NCBI GenBank assembly: GCA_031655335.1
Contig: CP134226.1
Span: forward strand, 3,902,001-3,966,000
Length of the DNA: 64,000 nucleotides
Direction of reading: 5' to 3'
From: Thalassospiraceae bacterium LMO-SO8
Lineage (GTDB): Bacteria > Pseudomonadota > Alphaproteobacteria > Rhodospirillales > Casp-alpha2
This document shows positions 7,938 to 16,269 of this stretch, piece by piece. A model generated the notes under the pieces. That model was given only the letters and a program-made list of their open reading frames with translations. It was not told the DNA's origin and did no database searches. Made by a program: the position numbers and the translations under genes. Position 1 is the stretch's first letter, and each line of letters opens with the position of its first letter.

Positions 7938-8960
7938 TCAGATGGTCGCGACGGGCGTCGCGGGGGAGCCCACGCTGCCCGGCAGGCGCAGGGGCGGGGC
8001 GGTCAACAGGAAGCGCGACCGGCCCCGCGCCTTCAGCGCCTTCTTCAATTCGGCCAGATACCAGATCTCGCCCAGGTGCACGCCGATCTTGAACAGGCAG
8101 TGACGGTGGATCGGCAGGCGGCAGTGGTCGTCCTCGGGACGGCTGTCGTAATGGGTGTTCTCAACCGCCATGTTGTCGGACACCAGAATCGTCAGCCCGC
8201 TGTCGGTGATCCACTGCAAAAGCTTGTCGTCCCAGCCGTCGAGCACGGCACAGCTGGAGTGCAGCTTCTTGGCGTCCGGGTTTCCCGCCATGGACAGGAT
8301 CATCTCGTCCCAGCCCGTGTGCAGCAGGACCATGTCGCCCTCCTCCACCGTGACGCCGTCCTTGTCCATCACCTCCATCAGCATGGCGTGGTTCACGGCG
8401 ACACGCGCATTGCCGAAATGGCCGTGCAGGTCGATCAGCACGCCCCGGCCCTGAACGCAGCTTTCCGCCATGTTCTCGATGCCCAGACGGTCGGTCTTGA
8501 CGTGGTTGTGCACGTCCGGGTCGGCGACGTCGGTGCCGGCGCGCCAGCCGTTGTAGTAACAGGGCTCCGCCACCCCATCGCCGTCGGCGTCGAACAGCTG
8601 CCCGAAGTGGGCGAGTGAGTCCCACTGCGTCGAATACTGGGTGTGCAGCACGACCATGTCGTCGGCGCTGACGTCGGTCGAGCCCGGCAGGGAATGTTCG
8701 TTCCAGATGAAGTTGTAATAAGGGGCCCCGTCCTGCTTGGTCGGATGGAGGACCGGCGGATGGCGCTTCGGATTGACGGAATTGCCGCCCGGCATGTCGA
8801 GCGGCATGGAGAGACAGAAGGTCAGTCCTTCCTTGACCTCGGCAACGCCCTTCATCACGACCTCGGGCGTCAGCAGGTTCATGCGGCCCTTTTCGTCGTC
8901 GGGGCCGAAATCGCCCCAGTTCGATCCCTCGGGGCGATTGACCCAGCGCGGGTTGGTCAT
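7938..8960 (-). CDS. Cyclase family protein (KynB/isatin hydrolase-like)
   Basis: This 340-residue protein belongs to the metal-dependent cyclase family (PF04199), which includes kynurenine formamidase and isatin hydrolase. The usual metal motif H-x-G-T-H-x-D-x-P-x-H appears as HTQYSTQWDSLAH: the Thr, Asp and last His are kept, while the second His is Gln and the Pro is Leu. This variant occurs in a longer branch of the family, as I recall. GVLIDLHGHFG and VLLHTGWDEM are further family segments. It is the first gene of the operon, with a strong GGAGGA before its ATG. The reaction is likely opening of an amide or lactone ring; the substrate is unknown. Confidence 0.85.
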   Translation of the reverse strand: MTNPRWVNRPEGSNWGDFGPDDEKGRMNLLTPEVVMKGVAEVKEGLTFCLSMPLDMPGGNSVNPKRHPPVLHPTKQDGAPYYNFIWNEHSLPGSTDVSADDMVVLHTQYSTQWDSLAHFGQLFDADGDGVAEPCYYNGWRAGTDVADPDVHNHVKTDRLGIENMAESCVQGRGVLIDLHGHFGNARVAVNHAMLMEVMDKDGVTVEEGDMVLLHTGWDEMILSMAGNPDAKKLHSSCAVLDGWDDKLLQWITDSGLTILVSDNMAVENTHYDSRPEDDHCRLPIHRHCLFKIGVHLGEIWYLAELKKALKARGRSRFLLTAPPLRLPGSVGSPATPVATI

Positions 8961-9021
8961 CTTGTATCCTCCGTCAGTCGTTTGTTGTCGTCACCGCCGC
9001 CTTCTTTTGGGCACCCGGTTG

Positions 9022-9816
9022 TTAGCAGTTTGAAGCCAATGTCATCCCCATGAACCATAAGCCAACTAAGCCTAAGACAATTGGGAATGTGAACTCGATT
9101 ACAAACCAACGAGTAAGGTTATTGATTTCAAAAAGTTTGAACCAAACGTCAAAGCGCCTGAGTGACTCAGGTACCCGTTTCGACGTTATGGTTTTTTCTG
9201 CTGCCTCTACTTTTTGCCGCAGCTGTGAGATTTTTCCATGCACATCGACGAGAGTTCCACTCTTCCCAACAATTTCATTGTGCAGGCTCCGGTTCTCTGG
9301 CTCGGCCTCTTTTACCAAGCGCAGAATCTCCTCGTAGTACCGTTTTAAATCGCTCTCGATTTGCAAAAGTGGGGTCTTAATATTTCCGATCTGATGAGCT
9401 TGGTTTACCCACCACCCATACAAAGAAGACTGGCGGGGATCATCGGGGTAATCGCCATCTGCGGACCCGTATTTTGCACCGGTAATGAATGTCAGTTTGG
9501 TACCTGTAAGCCGAATTCGCCACTCTTGTAGGTGCGTCACGCTGTTCCACGCGAAATGGACCACGTGATATGCGAGTAGACAAAAAATCAGCCAATTGAT
9601 TGCAACAGGGTCAACGTTGTCGAACTTCACTCCAAACAACGTGCTATCGGGTGCAATTTTTAAATCGCCCCATCCGTAGGCAATAGAGATGACTGAGACA
9701 ATTAACAGGTTGCGACGAATCCGCAGGGTGTTGTCCGAATAATCTGGAAGAATTGGTTCACCCAACACCTTGGCGACTTCATCGAAGTTATCTGGTTCTT
9801 GGGTTTCATCCGACAT
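9022..9816 (-). CDS. AT-rich membrane/coiled-coil protein of unknown function
   Basis: The protein has 264 residues and I do not recognise its family. Two hydrophobic segments lie near residues 36-55 and 72-92. A soluble middle part follows with a probable coiled coil (IESDLKRYYEEILRLVKEAE and ISQLRQKVEAAEKTITSKRV), and a last membrane segment near 240-260 is close to the C terminus. Composition is unlike the neighbours: 25 of 60 bases are G or C at 9061-9120, against 43 of 60 at 11041-11100 in pepA. Its ATG begins five bases after the holC stop, so it reads as the tail of that operon. Base composition and lack of homology suggest recent transfer. Confidence 0.72.
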   Translation of the reverse strand: MSDETQEPDNFDEVAKVLGEPILPDYSDNTLRIRRNLLIVSVISIAYGWGDLKIAPDSTLFGVKFDNVDPVAINWLIFCLLAYHVVHFAWNSVTHLQEWRIRLTGTKLTFITGAKYGSADGDYPDDPRQSSLYGWWVNQAHQIGNIKTPLLQIESDLKRYYEEILRLVKEAEPENRSLHNEIVGKSGTLVDVHGKISQLRQKVEAAEKTITSKRVPESLRRFDVWFKLFEINNLTRWFVIEFTFPIVLGLVGLWFMGMTLASNC

Positions 9817-9820
9817 CCCC

Positions 9821-10270
9821 TTAGGCCTTCTTCTCCCAGCCGCCCTGGGCCGTCTGCTGCAAATAGGTCAGGTCGTGGCCGGCGGCCTTGTAGGCCTTCC
9901 AGCGCTCCCGCGCGGCCTGCACGGCGTCCGGGTCGCGGCCGTCGAACAGCTCGAAGCAGCGCTCGTAAGCGTCGACCCATTCCGAGGTGGCACCATCGGT
10001 CAGGAACAGGAAGGTCGCGTGATTGGGGGTTTCCGGATCGGTCGACAGCCACACGGGCTGGTCTTCCGGATTGCCGTCCTTGGCCGTGCCGTGGGGCAGC
10101 CAGGACCCGGGATCGTAGGTCCAGAGCGTCTGGGCCAGGGCCTCGACCCGTTCCTCGGATGACGCGAGCACCAGCGCCCGCTTGCCGGCGGCCAGGGTCT
10201 TTTCCAACAGCTTGGGCAGGGCCTGTTCGAGCGGCGAGCGTTCCAGGTGATAGAAGGAAATGTCGGTCAC
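9821..10270 (-). CDS. holC: DNA polymerase III chi subunit
   Basis: HolC is the clamp-loader accessory subunit that links the DNA polymerase III clamp loader to single-stranded-DNA-binding protein. The 149-residue translation from the GTG at 10270 begins (M)TDISFYHLERSPLEQALPK and ends in GGWEKKA, close to the usual length and pattern of alphaproteobacterial HolC, including GKRALVLASSEERVEALAQ and the NHATFLFLTDGA segment. No ATG fits; the longer open frame upstream is not family-like. It is the third gene after pepA and the DUF2059 gene on the minus strand. The pepA-holC linkage is common in alphaproteobacteria. Confidence 0.9.
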   Translation of the reverse strand: MTDISFYHLERSPLEQALPKLLEKTLAAGKRALVLASSEERVEALAQTLWTYDPGSWLPHGTAKDGNPEDQPVWLSTDPETPNHATFLFLTDGATSEWVDAYERCFELFDGRDPDAVQAARERWKAYKAAGHDLTYLQQTAQGGWEKKA

Positions 10271-10323
10271 GGTCTCGCTCGCCTGCCTTGAACCTGTCCG
10301 TTCCGCTGTACCCGCCGGAACGG

Positions 10324-10848
10324 CTACTTGCTGAGTGTGGGGAAATGCTCCGCCGTGCCCTTGACGACCTCGAACAGGGCCTTTTCCATCAAATCGTTGC
10401 TGGCCGCGCGCATGCGCTTGCCCGCCGTGTCGCGAAACGCGACCATGCGTGCGAAATGGGGTGAGTCCTTGCGCTGGGTGGCCAGGGAGTCCAGTTCCTC
10501 GGCGGTGAACTCGGCACCGTAGATGCGCGCCAGATTGGCCGTCCATTCGTCGCCGTACTTGCCGACCGTCCGGTTGACCTGGGCGCGGAACACCTCGGTC
10601 ACGGCCTCGAGCCCGAACTTGCCGATCAGGCTTTGCACGGTCCGGGTCATCGCCCCGAACTTGGCGAGCAACTGCACGAAGTTGTCGTTCAACCCGGTGC
10701 GCCGGACGAATTCCAGGGCCGCCGCCGAGGGCGCGGCCGTGGCGGCGGCCGAGGCCGGTTCCGCCGCCGCGCTGCCCGGCACACCGGCCATCAGAACCCC
10801 GGCCGACAGGCCGCAGGCGACAAGCAGGGAGCCGATCAAACGCTTCAT
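10324..10848 (-). CDS. Secreted DUF2059 domain protein
   Basis: A 174-residue exported protein of unknown role. The start at 10848 follows GGGAGGCGG and gives a signal peptide (MKRLIGSLLVACGLSAGVL, cleavage near AAAEPA at about 34). A low-complexity Ala/Pro/Ser linker follows. The C-terminal half, with FRAQVNRTVGKYGDEWTANL and AEFTAEELDSLATQ, looks like DUF2059, a helical domain found in periplasmic proteins of many proteobacteria. It lies 31 bases after pepA and 53 bases before holC on the same strand, so it is part of that transcription unit. Confidence 0.78.
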   Translation of the reverse strand: MKRLIGSLLVACGLSAGVLMAGVPGSAAAEPASAAATAAPSAAALEFVRRTGLNDNFVQLLAKFGAMTRTVQSLIGKFGLEAVTEVFRAQVNRTVGKYGDEWTANLARIYGAEFTAEELDSLATQRKDSPHFARMVAFRDTAGKRMRAASNDLMEKALFEVVKGTAEHFPTLSK

Positions 10849-10879
10849 GCCGCCGCCTCCCATATGCCCCTGATGTCCC

Positions 10880-12385
10880 TTACTTGGCTTCGTAATGGTC
10901 GGCGACCAGACGGTCCAGCAGACGCACGCCATATCCCGTGCCGCCCTTGGGCGTTACCGGCTTGGCCTTCTTCGACCAGGTGGTGCCGGCGATGTCCAGG
11001 TGGACCCAGGGGGTGCCGTCCTTGATGAAGCGTTGCAGGAATTGCGCCGCGGTGATCGACCCGCCCCAGCGCCCGCCGATGTTCTGCATGTCGGCGGCGT
11101 CGGAATTGATCAGCTCGTCATAGGCCTTGCCCAGCGGCATGCGCCAGACCAGTTCGTCCACGGCCTCGCCGGCCTGGAAGATCTGATCGGCGAGCGCGTC
11201 GTCGTTGGCGTACATGCCTGCGCGCTCGTTGCCCAGCGCGACGATGATGGCCCCCGTCAGGGTCGCCAGATCGACGACGAACTTCGGCTTGAACTTGGTC
11301 TGCGTGTACCACAAGGCATCGGCGAGGACGAGGCGCCCCTCGGCGTCCGTGTTCAGGACCTCGATGGTCTGGCCCGACATGGACTTGACGATGTCCGACG
11401 GCCGCTGGGCGTTGCCGCCCGGCATGTTTTCGACCAGGCCGACCACGCCGACGGCGTTGACCTTGGCCTTGCGTCCGGCCAGGGCCTTCATCAGGCCGAT
11501 GACCACGCCCGAACCGCCCATGTCCCACTTCATGTCTTCCATGCCGGCGGCCGGCTTGATCGAGATGCCGCCGGTGTCGAAGGTCACGCCCTTGCCGACG
11601 AAGGCAACCGGCTGCTGCGCCTTGGCGGGCTTGGACTTGGCCACGCCGGTCCATTCCATGATGACCATCTTGCTTTCGCGGGCACTGCCCTGGCCAACGC
11701 CGAGAAGCGCGCCCATGCCCAGCCTGGTCATTTCCTTTTCGCCCAGAACCGTGACCTTGACGCCCAGCTTCTTCAGCGCCAGGGCCTCCTTGGCCAGGGT
11801 CGCGGGGTAAAGAACGTTCGGCGGCTCCGACACCAGATCGCGGGTAAAGAACACGCCCTCGGCGACCTTTTCCATGTCGGTAAAGGCAGCCTTGGCCTTG
11901 GCCGAGGTCGGGCACAGCACCTTGATCGATTTAAGGACCGGCTTCTTTTCCTTGGGCTCCTTGGTCCGGTACTTGTCGAATCGGTAGGACCGCAGCAGCG
12001 CTCCGAAACCCAGGTTGGCGGCCATGTCGGCGGCGGCGATATCCGCCCCCTCGACGGCGTCGAGCACCACGGTGGCGGCGGCGCCCTGCCCGGACAATAG
12101 CGCGTAGATGCGCCCGCCCGCGTCCTGCAAGCCCAGGTCCTTCAATTCGCCCGGCTTGCCCAGGCCGACCACGACGACGCGCTCGAACTTGGTGTTCGGC
12201 GCCATCAGGTCGAGGCTTTCGCCCGCCTTGCCCTTGAACTTGGCGGCCTTGGCGGCGCGGGTAATCGCCCCCCCCAACTTGACGTCCAAGACGGTGGCGC
12301 TTTTCGACAGCTTGGCGTCCTCGGTGGCGGTCACGACGACGACGCCCTGGGCGGGAAGTGCGGGATTGGCGAAGGTGATTTTCAT
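10880..12385 (-). CDS. pepA: Leucyl aminopeptidase
   Basis: PepA is a two-metal M17 aminopeptidase that removes N-terminal residues from peptides in the cytoplasm; some members also bind DNA. The 501-residue length is typical. The active site is intact: K265 and D270 in VGKGVTFDTGG, D288 in KWDMGG, and D347, E349 and R351 in the signature NTDAEGRL at 345-352. The N-terminal domain (1-165) is the variable M17 N domain. An AAGGA lies six bases before the ATG. It leads a minus-strand unit with the DUF2059 gene and holC. Upstream, where lptF is expected, lies a 21-kb block of other genes. Confidence 0.96.
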   Translation of the reverse strand: MKITFANPALPAQGVVVVTATEDAKLSKSATVLDVKLGGAITRAAKAAKFKGKAGESLDLMAPNTKFERVVVVGLGKPGELKDLGLQDAGGRIYALLSGQGAAATVVLDAVEGADIAAADMAANLGFGALLRSYRFDKYRTKEPKEKKPVLKSIKVLCPTSAKAKAAFTDMEKVAEGVFFTRDLVSEPPNVLYPATLAKEALALKKLGVKVTVLGEKEMTRLGMGALLGVGQGSARESKMVIMEWTGVAKSKPAKAQQPVAFVGKGVTFDTGGISIKPAAGMEDMKWDMGGSGVVIGLMKALAGRKAKVNAVGVVGLVENMPGGNAQRPSDIVKSMSGQTIEVLNTDAEGRLVLADALWYTQTKFKPKFVVDLATLTGAIIVALGNERAGMYANDDALADQIFQAGEAVDELVWRMPLGKAYDELINSDAADMQNIGGRWGGSITAAQFLQRFIKDGTPWVHLDIAGTTWSKKAKPVTPKGGTGYGVRLLDRLVADHYEAK

Positions 12386-12501
12386 CTATCTGTCCTTGGG
12401 ACTATTCATGAGGGCGCCGCGCGCCTCCCCAACGATGGGTCCGGCCGCGCGGCGGCGAAAGACGCACGGGCGAACGGGCCCGCGCCGAATGAGTGGGGCC
12501 T

Positions 12502-12507
12502 ATTATA
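12502..12507 (-). promoter_or_regulatory. Candidate -10 box of the pepA promoter
   Basis: The minus strand reads TATAAT here, a perfect -10 hexamer in an otherwise GC-rich gap, about 117 bases before the pepA start. No good -35 hexamer sits 16-18 bases upstream, so the assignment rests on the -10 alone. Confidence 0.42.
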
Positions 12508-12520
12508 TAGGGTGCCGTGT

Positions 12521-12536
12521 CCCTTCGCGTGAAGGG
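12521..12536 (-). terminator. Hairpin after the class II aldolase gene
   Basis: A 6-bp stem CCCTTC/GAAGGG with a 4-base loop lies 35 bases after the aldolase stop and just upstream of the candidate pepA -10 box. No T-run follows, so termination would be weak or factor-dependent. Confidence 0.35.
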
Positions 12537-12570
12537 GATTCTGACGGAAACGGTGTGGAAACACGCCTGC

Positions 12571-13365
12571 TCAGGCGTCGTAGCCCGGATTGGCGCGGTC
12601 CAGCTTGCGCAGCAGGGCGGGCCATTCCTTCTGGCCGATGGGGCGGTGGCCGTTCGGCGAGTTGGCGATCTTGCCCTGTTCCACGGTCTTGTCGATGACC
12701 TCCTGCGGGATCGGCGTCAACTTGGCGCCGGACTGCTGGAACGACAATTGATAGCGGCAGGCGCGTTCCGCCCGGTACATCCACATGAAGGCTTCGCCGA
12801 TGGACCGGCCGACGGTCAACAGGCCGTGGTTGCGCAGCACCATGACCCGGTTGTCGCCCAGGTCCGAGACCAGACGTTCGCGTTCCGTCAGGTCGAAGGC
12901 CAGGCCTTCGTAGTCGTGATAGGCCGTATGGGCGTAGACCGACAGCGCCTGCTGCGAGATCGGCAGGATGCCCTCTTCCTGGCAGGCCACGCCGACGCCG
13001 TCCCGGGTGTGGGTGTGCATGACGCAGGTCAGTTCCGGCACGGCCAGGTGGACCGCCGAATGGATGACGAAGGCCGCCGGGTTGATGCTGTATTCGGAAT
13101 TGGTCAGGCAGGTGCCGTGCTCGTCGACCTTGATCAGGGCCGAGGCGGTCATTTCCTCGAACAGCACGCCGAAGGGATTGATCAGGAAGTGCTCCTCCGG
13201 GCCCGGCACGCGGGCCGACAGGTGCGTGCCCAGAAGGTCCGACCAGCCGAACAGGTCCACCAAGCGATAGGCGGCGGCCAGATTGACCCGGACGTCCCAT
13301 TCCTCAGGCGCGATGTCTGCGGGGCGGTTGGCGTCGTAGGCGGCGGTCGAAGCGTCGGGGGCCAT
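12571..13365 (-). CDS. Class II aldolase/adducin family protein
   Basis: A 264-residue enzyme of the class II aldolase/adducin fold, which uses zinc to stabilise an enolate in aldol cleavage, epimerisation or decarboxylation of hydroxy acids or sugar phosphates. Start 13365 has GGGAGAGG upstream; the longer frame adds 17 poorly conserved residues. The zinc motif MHTHTRDG (H-x-H), a third histidine in VLRNHGLLTVG, and FLINPFGVLFEEMTAS are visible. The acidic residue before the substrate pocket is in KVDEHG. It stands alone behind a GntR-type palindrome at 13405-13418, suggesting control by the metabolite it degrades. The true substrate is unknown. Confidence 0.88.
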   Translation of the reverse strand: MAPDASTAAYDANRPADIAPEEWDVRVNLAAAYRLVDLFGWSDLLGTHLSARVPGPEEHFLINPFGVLFEEMTASALIKVDEHGTCLTNSEYSINPAAFVIHSAVHLAVPELTCVMHTHTRDGVGVACQEEGILPISQQALSVYAHTAYHDYEGLAFDLTERERLVSDLGDNRVMVLRNHGLLTVGRSIGEAFMWMYRAERACRYQLSFQQSGAKLTPIPQEVIDKTVEQGKIANSPNGHRPIGQKEWPALLRKLDRANPGYDA

Positions 13366-13404
13366 GGTCGGGGTCCTCTCCCTGAATGAAATCTGCGAAC
13401 GGCG

Positions 13405-13418
13405 GATTGTATACAATC
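13405..13418. promoter_or_regulatory. Palindromic operator, GntR-type
   Basis: GATTGTATACAATC is a perfect 14-bp palindrome 40 bases before the class II aldolase start. The core TTGTATACAA matches the T-N-G-T...A-C-N-A pattern bound by FadR-subfamily GntR repressors. No GntR gene is in the window, so the regulator would be encoded elsewhere. Confidence 0.6.
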
Positions 13419-13438
13419 AACCGGGCGGCGCAAGCCCT

Positions 13439-14575
13439 CTAAACCGCCTTGGCCCCTTGAAACCGTAACGGCACCCGCTTGCGTCCCCAGTCCCCCGCCG
13501 GACCGTCGAAGCGGCCGGGAATTTCCGCGCCGCAAGCGGTGCAGTTGCCGGGGTAGTTGCCCGCCGTCGTGACGTTGAAGTCGGACAGTTCATACCAGTC
13601 GCGCCCGATCAGCAGGCCGCCGCAGGCGTGGCAATAGGTCGACTGATGTTCCTTGTCGTGAACGTTGCCGGTGTAGGCGTACCGGATGCCGTTCTTCATG
13701 GCGATCTCGCGGGCGCGGACCAGGGTTTCCGGCGGCGTCGGCGGCACGTCCATCATCTTCCAGTCGGGATGGAAGGCCGTGAAATGGACCGGCACGTCGG
13801 GCCCCAGGGCGGAAACGATCCACTTGGTCATTTCCTCAAGCTCTTGCTCGCTGTCGTTGCGGCCCGGAATGACGAGGTCGGTGATTTCCAGCCAGCAATC
13901 GGTCTCGTGCTTGATGTAGACCAGGGTTTCCTTCACGGCCTCCAAGTCGGCGGAACACAGTTCCTTGTAGAATTCGGGCGTGAAGGCCTTCAGGTCCACG
14001 TTGGCCGCGTCCATGTATTCGAAGAATTCGGGCCGCGCCTCGGGTGTGATGTAGCCCGCCGTGACGGCCACGTTCTTGATCCCCCGCTTGCGGCATTCCT
14101 TGGCCGTGTCGATGGCGTATTCCAGGAAGATCACCGGGTCGTTGTAGGTATAAGCGACGGACTTGCACCCCGATTGCACCGCCGCTTCGGCGATCATTTC
14201 CGGCGTGGCCAGGCTTTGCAGCTTGTCGAATTCGCGGGACTTGGAAATGTCGTAGTTCTGGCAGAACTTGCAGGTCAGGTTACAGCCCGCCGTGCCGAAG
14301 CTGAGGATCGGCGTACCGGGATAGAAATGGTTCAGCGGCTTCTTCTCGATGGGGTCGATGCAGAACCCGCTTGAGCGTCCATAGGTCGTCAGCACCACCT
14401 GCTCGCCGTCGCTTGCCCGCACGAAGCACAACCCCCGCTGCCCCGCCCGCATCTTGCAGAACCGGGGGCAGACGTCGCATTGAATGCGCCCATCCGCCAG
14501 CTTGTGCCAGTAGCGGCCGGGGAAGGCGCCGGTGAAGTCTTCCGGCGCGTGATTGTGGTTGGTTTGGGCGGTCAT
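13439..14575 (-). CDS. amrS: AmmeMemoRadiSam system radical SAM enzyme
   Basis: This 378-residue radical SAM protein resembles pyruvate formate-lyase activating enzymes and belongs to the AmrS family. The iron-sulfur/SAM motif is C98-x3-C102-x2-C105 in CNLTCKFCQN. An extra N-terminal cysteine set (C33, C36, C40, C50) and a C-terminal zinc-ribbon-like pair (YCHACGG and CTACG) are typical of the family. The reaction is not established. It diverges from the Memo-AMMECR1 fusion gene at 14730, and the three proteins are expected to work together (family knowledge). The start at 14575 is the first ATG consistent with the family N terminus. Confidence 0.9.
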   Translation of the reverse strand: MTAQTNHNHAPEDFTGAFPGRYWHKLADGRIQCDVCPRFCKMRAGQRGLCFVRASDGEQVVLTTYGRSSGFCIDPIEKKPLNHFYPGTPILSFGTAGCNLTCKFCQNYDISKSREFDKLQSLATPEMIAEAAVQSGCKSVAYTYNDPVIFLEYAIDTAKECRKRGIKNVAVTAGYITPEARPEFFEYMDAANVDLKAFTPEFYKELCSADLEAVKETLVYIKHETDCWLEITDLVIPGRNDSEQELEEMTKWIVSALGPDVPVHFTAFHPDWKMMDVPPTPPETLVRAREIAMKNGIRYAYTGNVHDKEHQSTYCHACGGLLIGRDWYELSDFNVTTAGNYPGNCTACGAEIPGRFDGPAGDWGRKRVPLRFQGAKAV

Positions 14576-14729
14576 CGGTTCGGCCTCGCGACTTGGGGCG
14601 GCGCGCCTGCGTTCCTATATTAGCGGAAAGGCGATTGCGTTCGATCAGTAAAACACAGCCGTTTTCTGTTAAAATATATGGGCTGGCGTTTCTGCTTTCG
14701 CCAGATGTCCTGACTGAGAGTTTGAGACC

Positions 14730-16175
14730 ATGAGCATCATCCGCCCCACCGCCGTCGCCGGCGCGTTCTATCCCGACCGGCCCCAGGATCTGGAAGCTCT
14801 GTTGGCCCGCTGCTGGGACGACGCCAAGATCACCGTCGGCCCCGTACCCAAGGCGATCGTCGCCCCCCATGCGGGCTACGTCTACTCGGGCGCCGTGGCG
14901 GCCAGCGCCTATGCGCGGATCAAGCCGGCGCACGGGCGGATCACGCGGGTCATCCTGCTGGGCCCCTGCCACCGGGTCGCGGTGAACGGCCTGGCGCTGT
15001 CGGGGGCGGACGCCTTCGCCACGCCCCTGGGCCCTGTCGAAATCGACAAGGAAGCGGCGGCGCTGATCGCCGACCTGCCCCAGGTCCAGGTGTTCGACGC
15101 CACCCACGCCCAGGAACATTCACTTGAGGTGCATCTGCCGTTCCTGATGGCGGTGCTCGACGATTTCAAGGTCCTGCCGCTGGTCGTCGGCCAGGCGACG
15201 CCGGACCAGGTCGCGGAGGTTCTGGACAGGTTGTGGGGTGGGCCGGAGACGCTGATCGTGGTGTCCTCGGACCTCAGCCATTATCTCGATTACGACAGCG
15301 CCAGGGAGATTGACCGGCGCACCTGCCAGGCCATCGAGACCCTGGCGCCCGACCGGATTTCCACCCACGGCGCCTGCGGCCGCTTTCCCCTGGGCGGGCT
15401 GTTGAAACTGGCCAAGGCCCGGGGCATGACCGTGGAAACCGTGGACCTGCGCAATTCCGGCGACACGGCCGGGCCGCGCGACCGGGTCGTCGGCTACGGG
15501 TCCTGGCTGTTCATGGAAAATCCGGCGGCCGCCGTTCAAGAAGACGAAACGGATTTCGCGGCCCAGACCAAGGCGCTGCTCGCCCGCCACGGCGCGGCCT
15601 TGGTGCGCCTCGCCGCATCCTCCATCGAACATGGCCTGAACACGGGCCAGCCCCTGATGCCCGACATATCAACCGCCGCCGCCGACCTGGCCGCGCCCGG
15701 GGCCTGCTTCGTGACCCTGAAGAAGAACGGGCAACTGCGCGGCTGCATCGGTTCGCCCGAGGCGCACCGCCCGCTGTTGACCGACGTCGCCGTCAACGCC
15801 TATGCCGCCGCGTTCCGCGACCCGCGCTTTCCGAAACTGGAGGCGGCGGAACTGCCCCAGGTCACCCTGTCCATTTCCGTGCTCAGCCCCCAGGCGCCCA
15901 TGACCGTCCGCGACGAGGCGGACCTGCTGGCCCAGTTGCGTCCCGGCATCGACGGGCTGGTCATCGCCGACGGCGGCAAGCGCGCCCTGTTCCTGCCATC
16001 CGTCTGGGAGCAACTGCCCGACAAGCGGGCGTTCCTGATGCATCTGAAGCGCAAGGCCGGCATGGCGGGCAATCACTGGTCATCCACCTTCACGGCGCGG
16101 CGATTCGTCGCCGAAGAGGCCCAATCCGCAGACCTGCCCGCCGACCCCCCGCTGTGGCGCGCCCAACCGTCATAG
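14730..16175 (+). CDS. amrBA: AmmeMemoRadiSam proteins B and A fused (Memo-AMMECR1)
   Basis: A 481-residue fusion. Residues 1-265 form a Memo domain, related to metal-dependent dioxygenases and human MEMO1; probable metal ligands are H47 (APHAGYVYSG), H81 (LLGPCHRV), H184 (SSDLSHYLDY) and C216 (STHGACGRF). Residues 275-475 form an AMMECR1 domain with its hallmark LRGCIG at 336-341. In other genomes these are often two genes, amrB and amrA. The partner radical SAM enzyme is encoded divergently next door, so the system is complete in 2.7 kb. Its biochemical function is not established to my knowledge. The Memo copper/iron-binding residues appear intact. Confidence 0.92.
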   Translation: MSIIRPTAVAGAFYPDRPQDLEALLARCWDDAKITVGPVPKAIVAPHAGYVYSGAVAASAYARIKPAHGRITRVILLGPCHRVAVNGLALSGADAFATPLGPVEIDKEAAALIADLPQVQVFDATHAQEHSLEVHLPFLMAVLDDFKVLPLVVGQATPDQVAEVLDRLWGGPETLIVVSSDLSHYLDYDSAREIDRRTCQAIETLAPDRISTHGACGRFPLGGLLKLAKARGMTVETVDLRNSGDTAGPRDRVVGYGSWLFMENPAAAVQEDETDFAAQTKALLARHGAALVRLAASSIEHGLNTGQPLMPDISTAAADLAAPGACFVTLKKNGQLRGCIGSPEAHRPLLTDVAVNAYAAAFRDPRFPKLEAAELPQVTLSISVLSPQAPMTVRDEADLLAQLRPGIDGLVIADGGKRALFLPSVWEQLPDKRAFLMHLKRKAGMAGNHWSSTFTARRFVAEEAQSADLPADPPLWRAQPS

Positions 16176-16269
16176 CCTGCGCCGCCGTCGGTTGACTTCG
16201 CGCGGTGCACGGGCGACAAACCGGAACGGGGCCAATCCCCTCCATTTCCCACGACCGGGCGCGCCGGAC

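Noticed and set aside
12521-12536. Strong terminator between the aldolase gene and pepA
   Set aside because: The stem is only six base pairs and has no T-run, so it is listed at low confidence rather than as a firm terminator.
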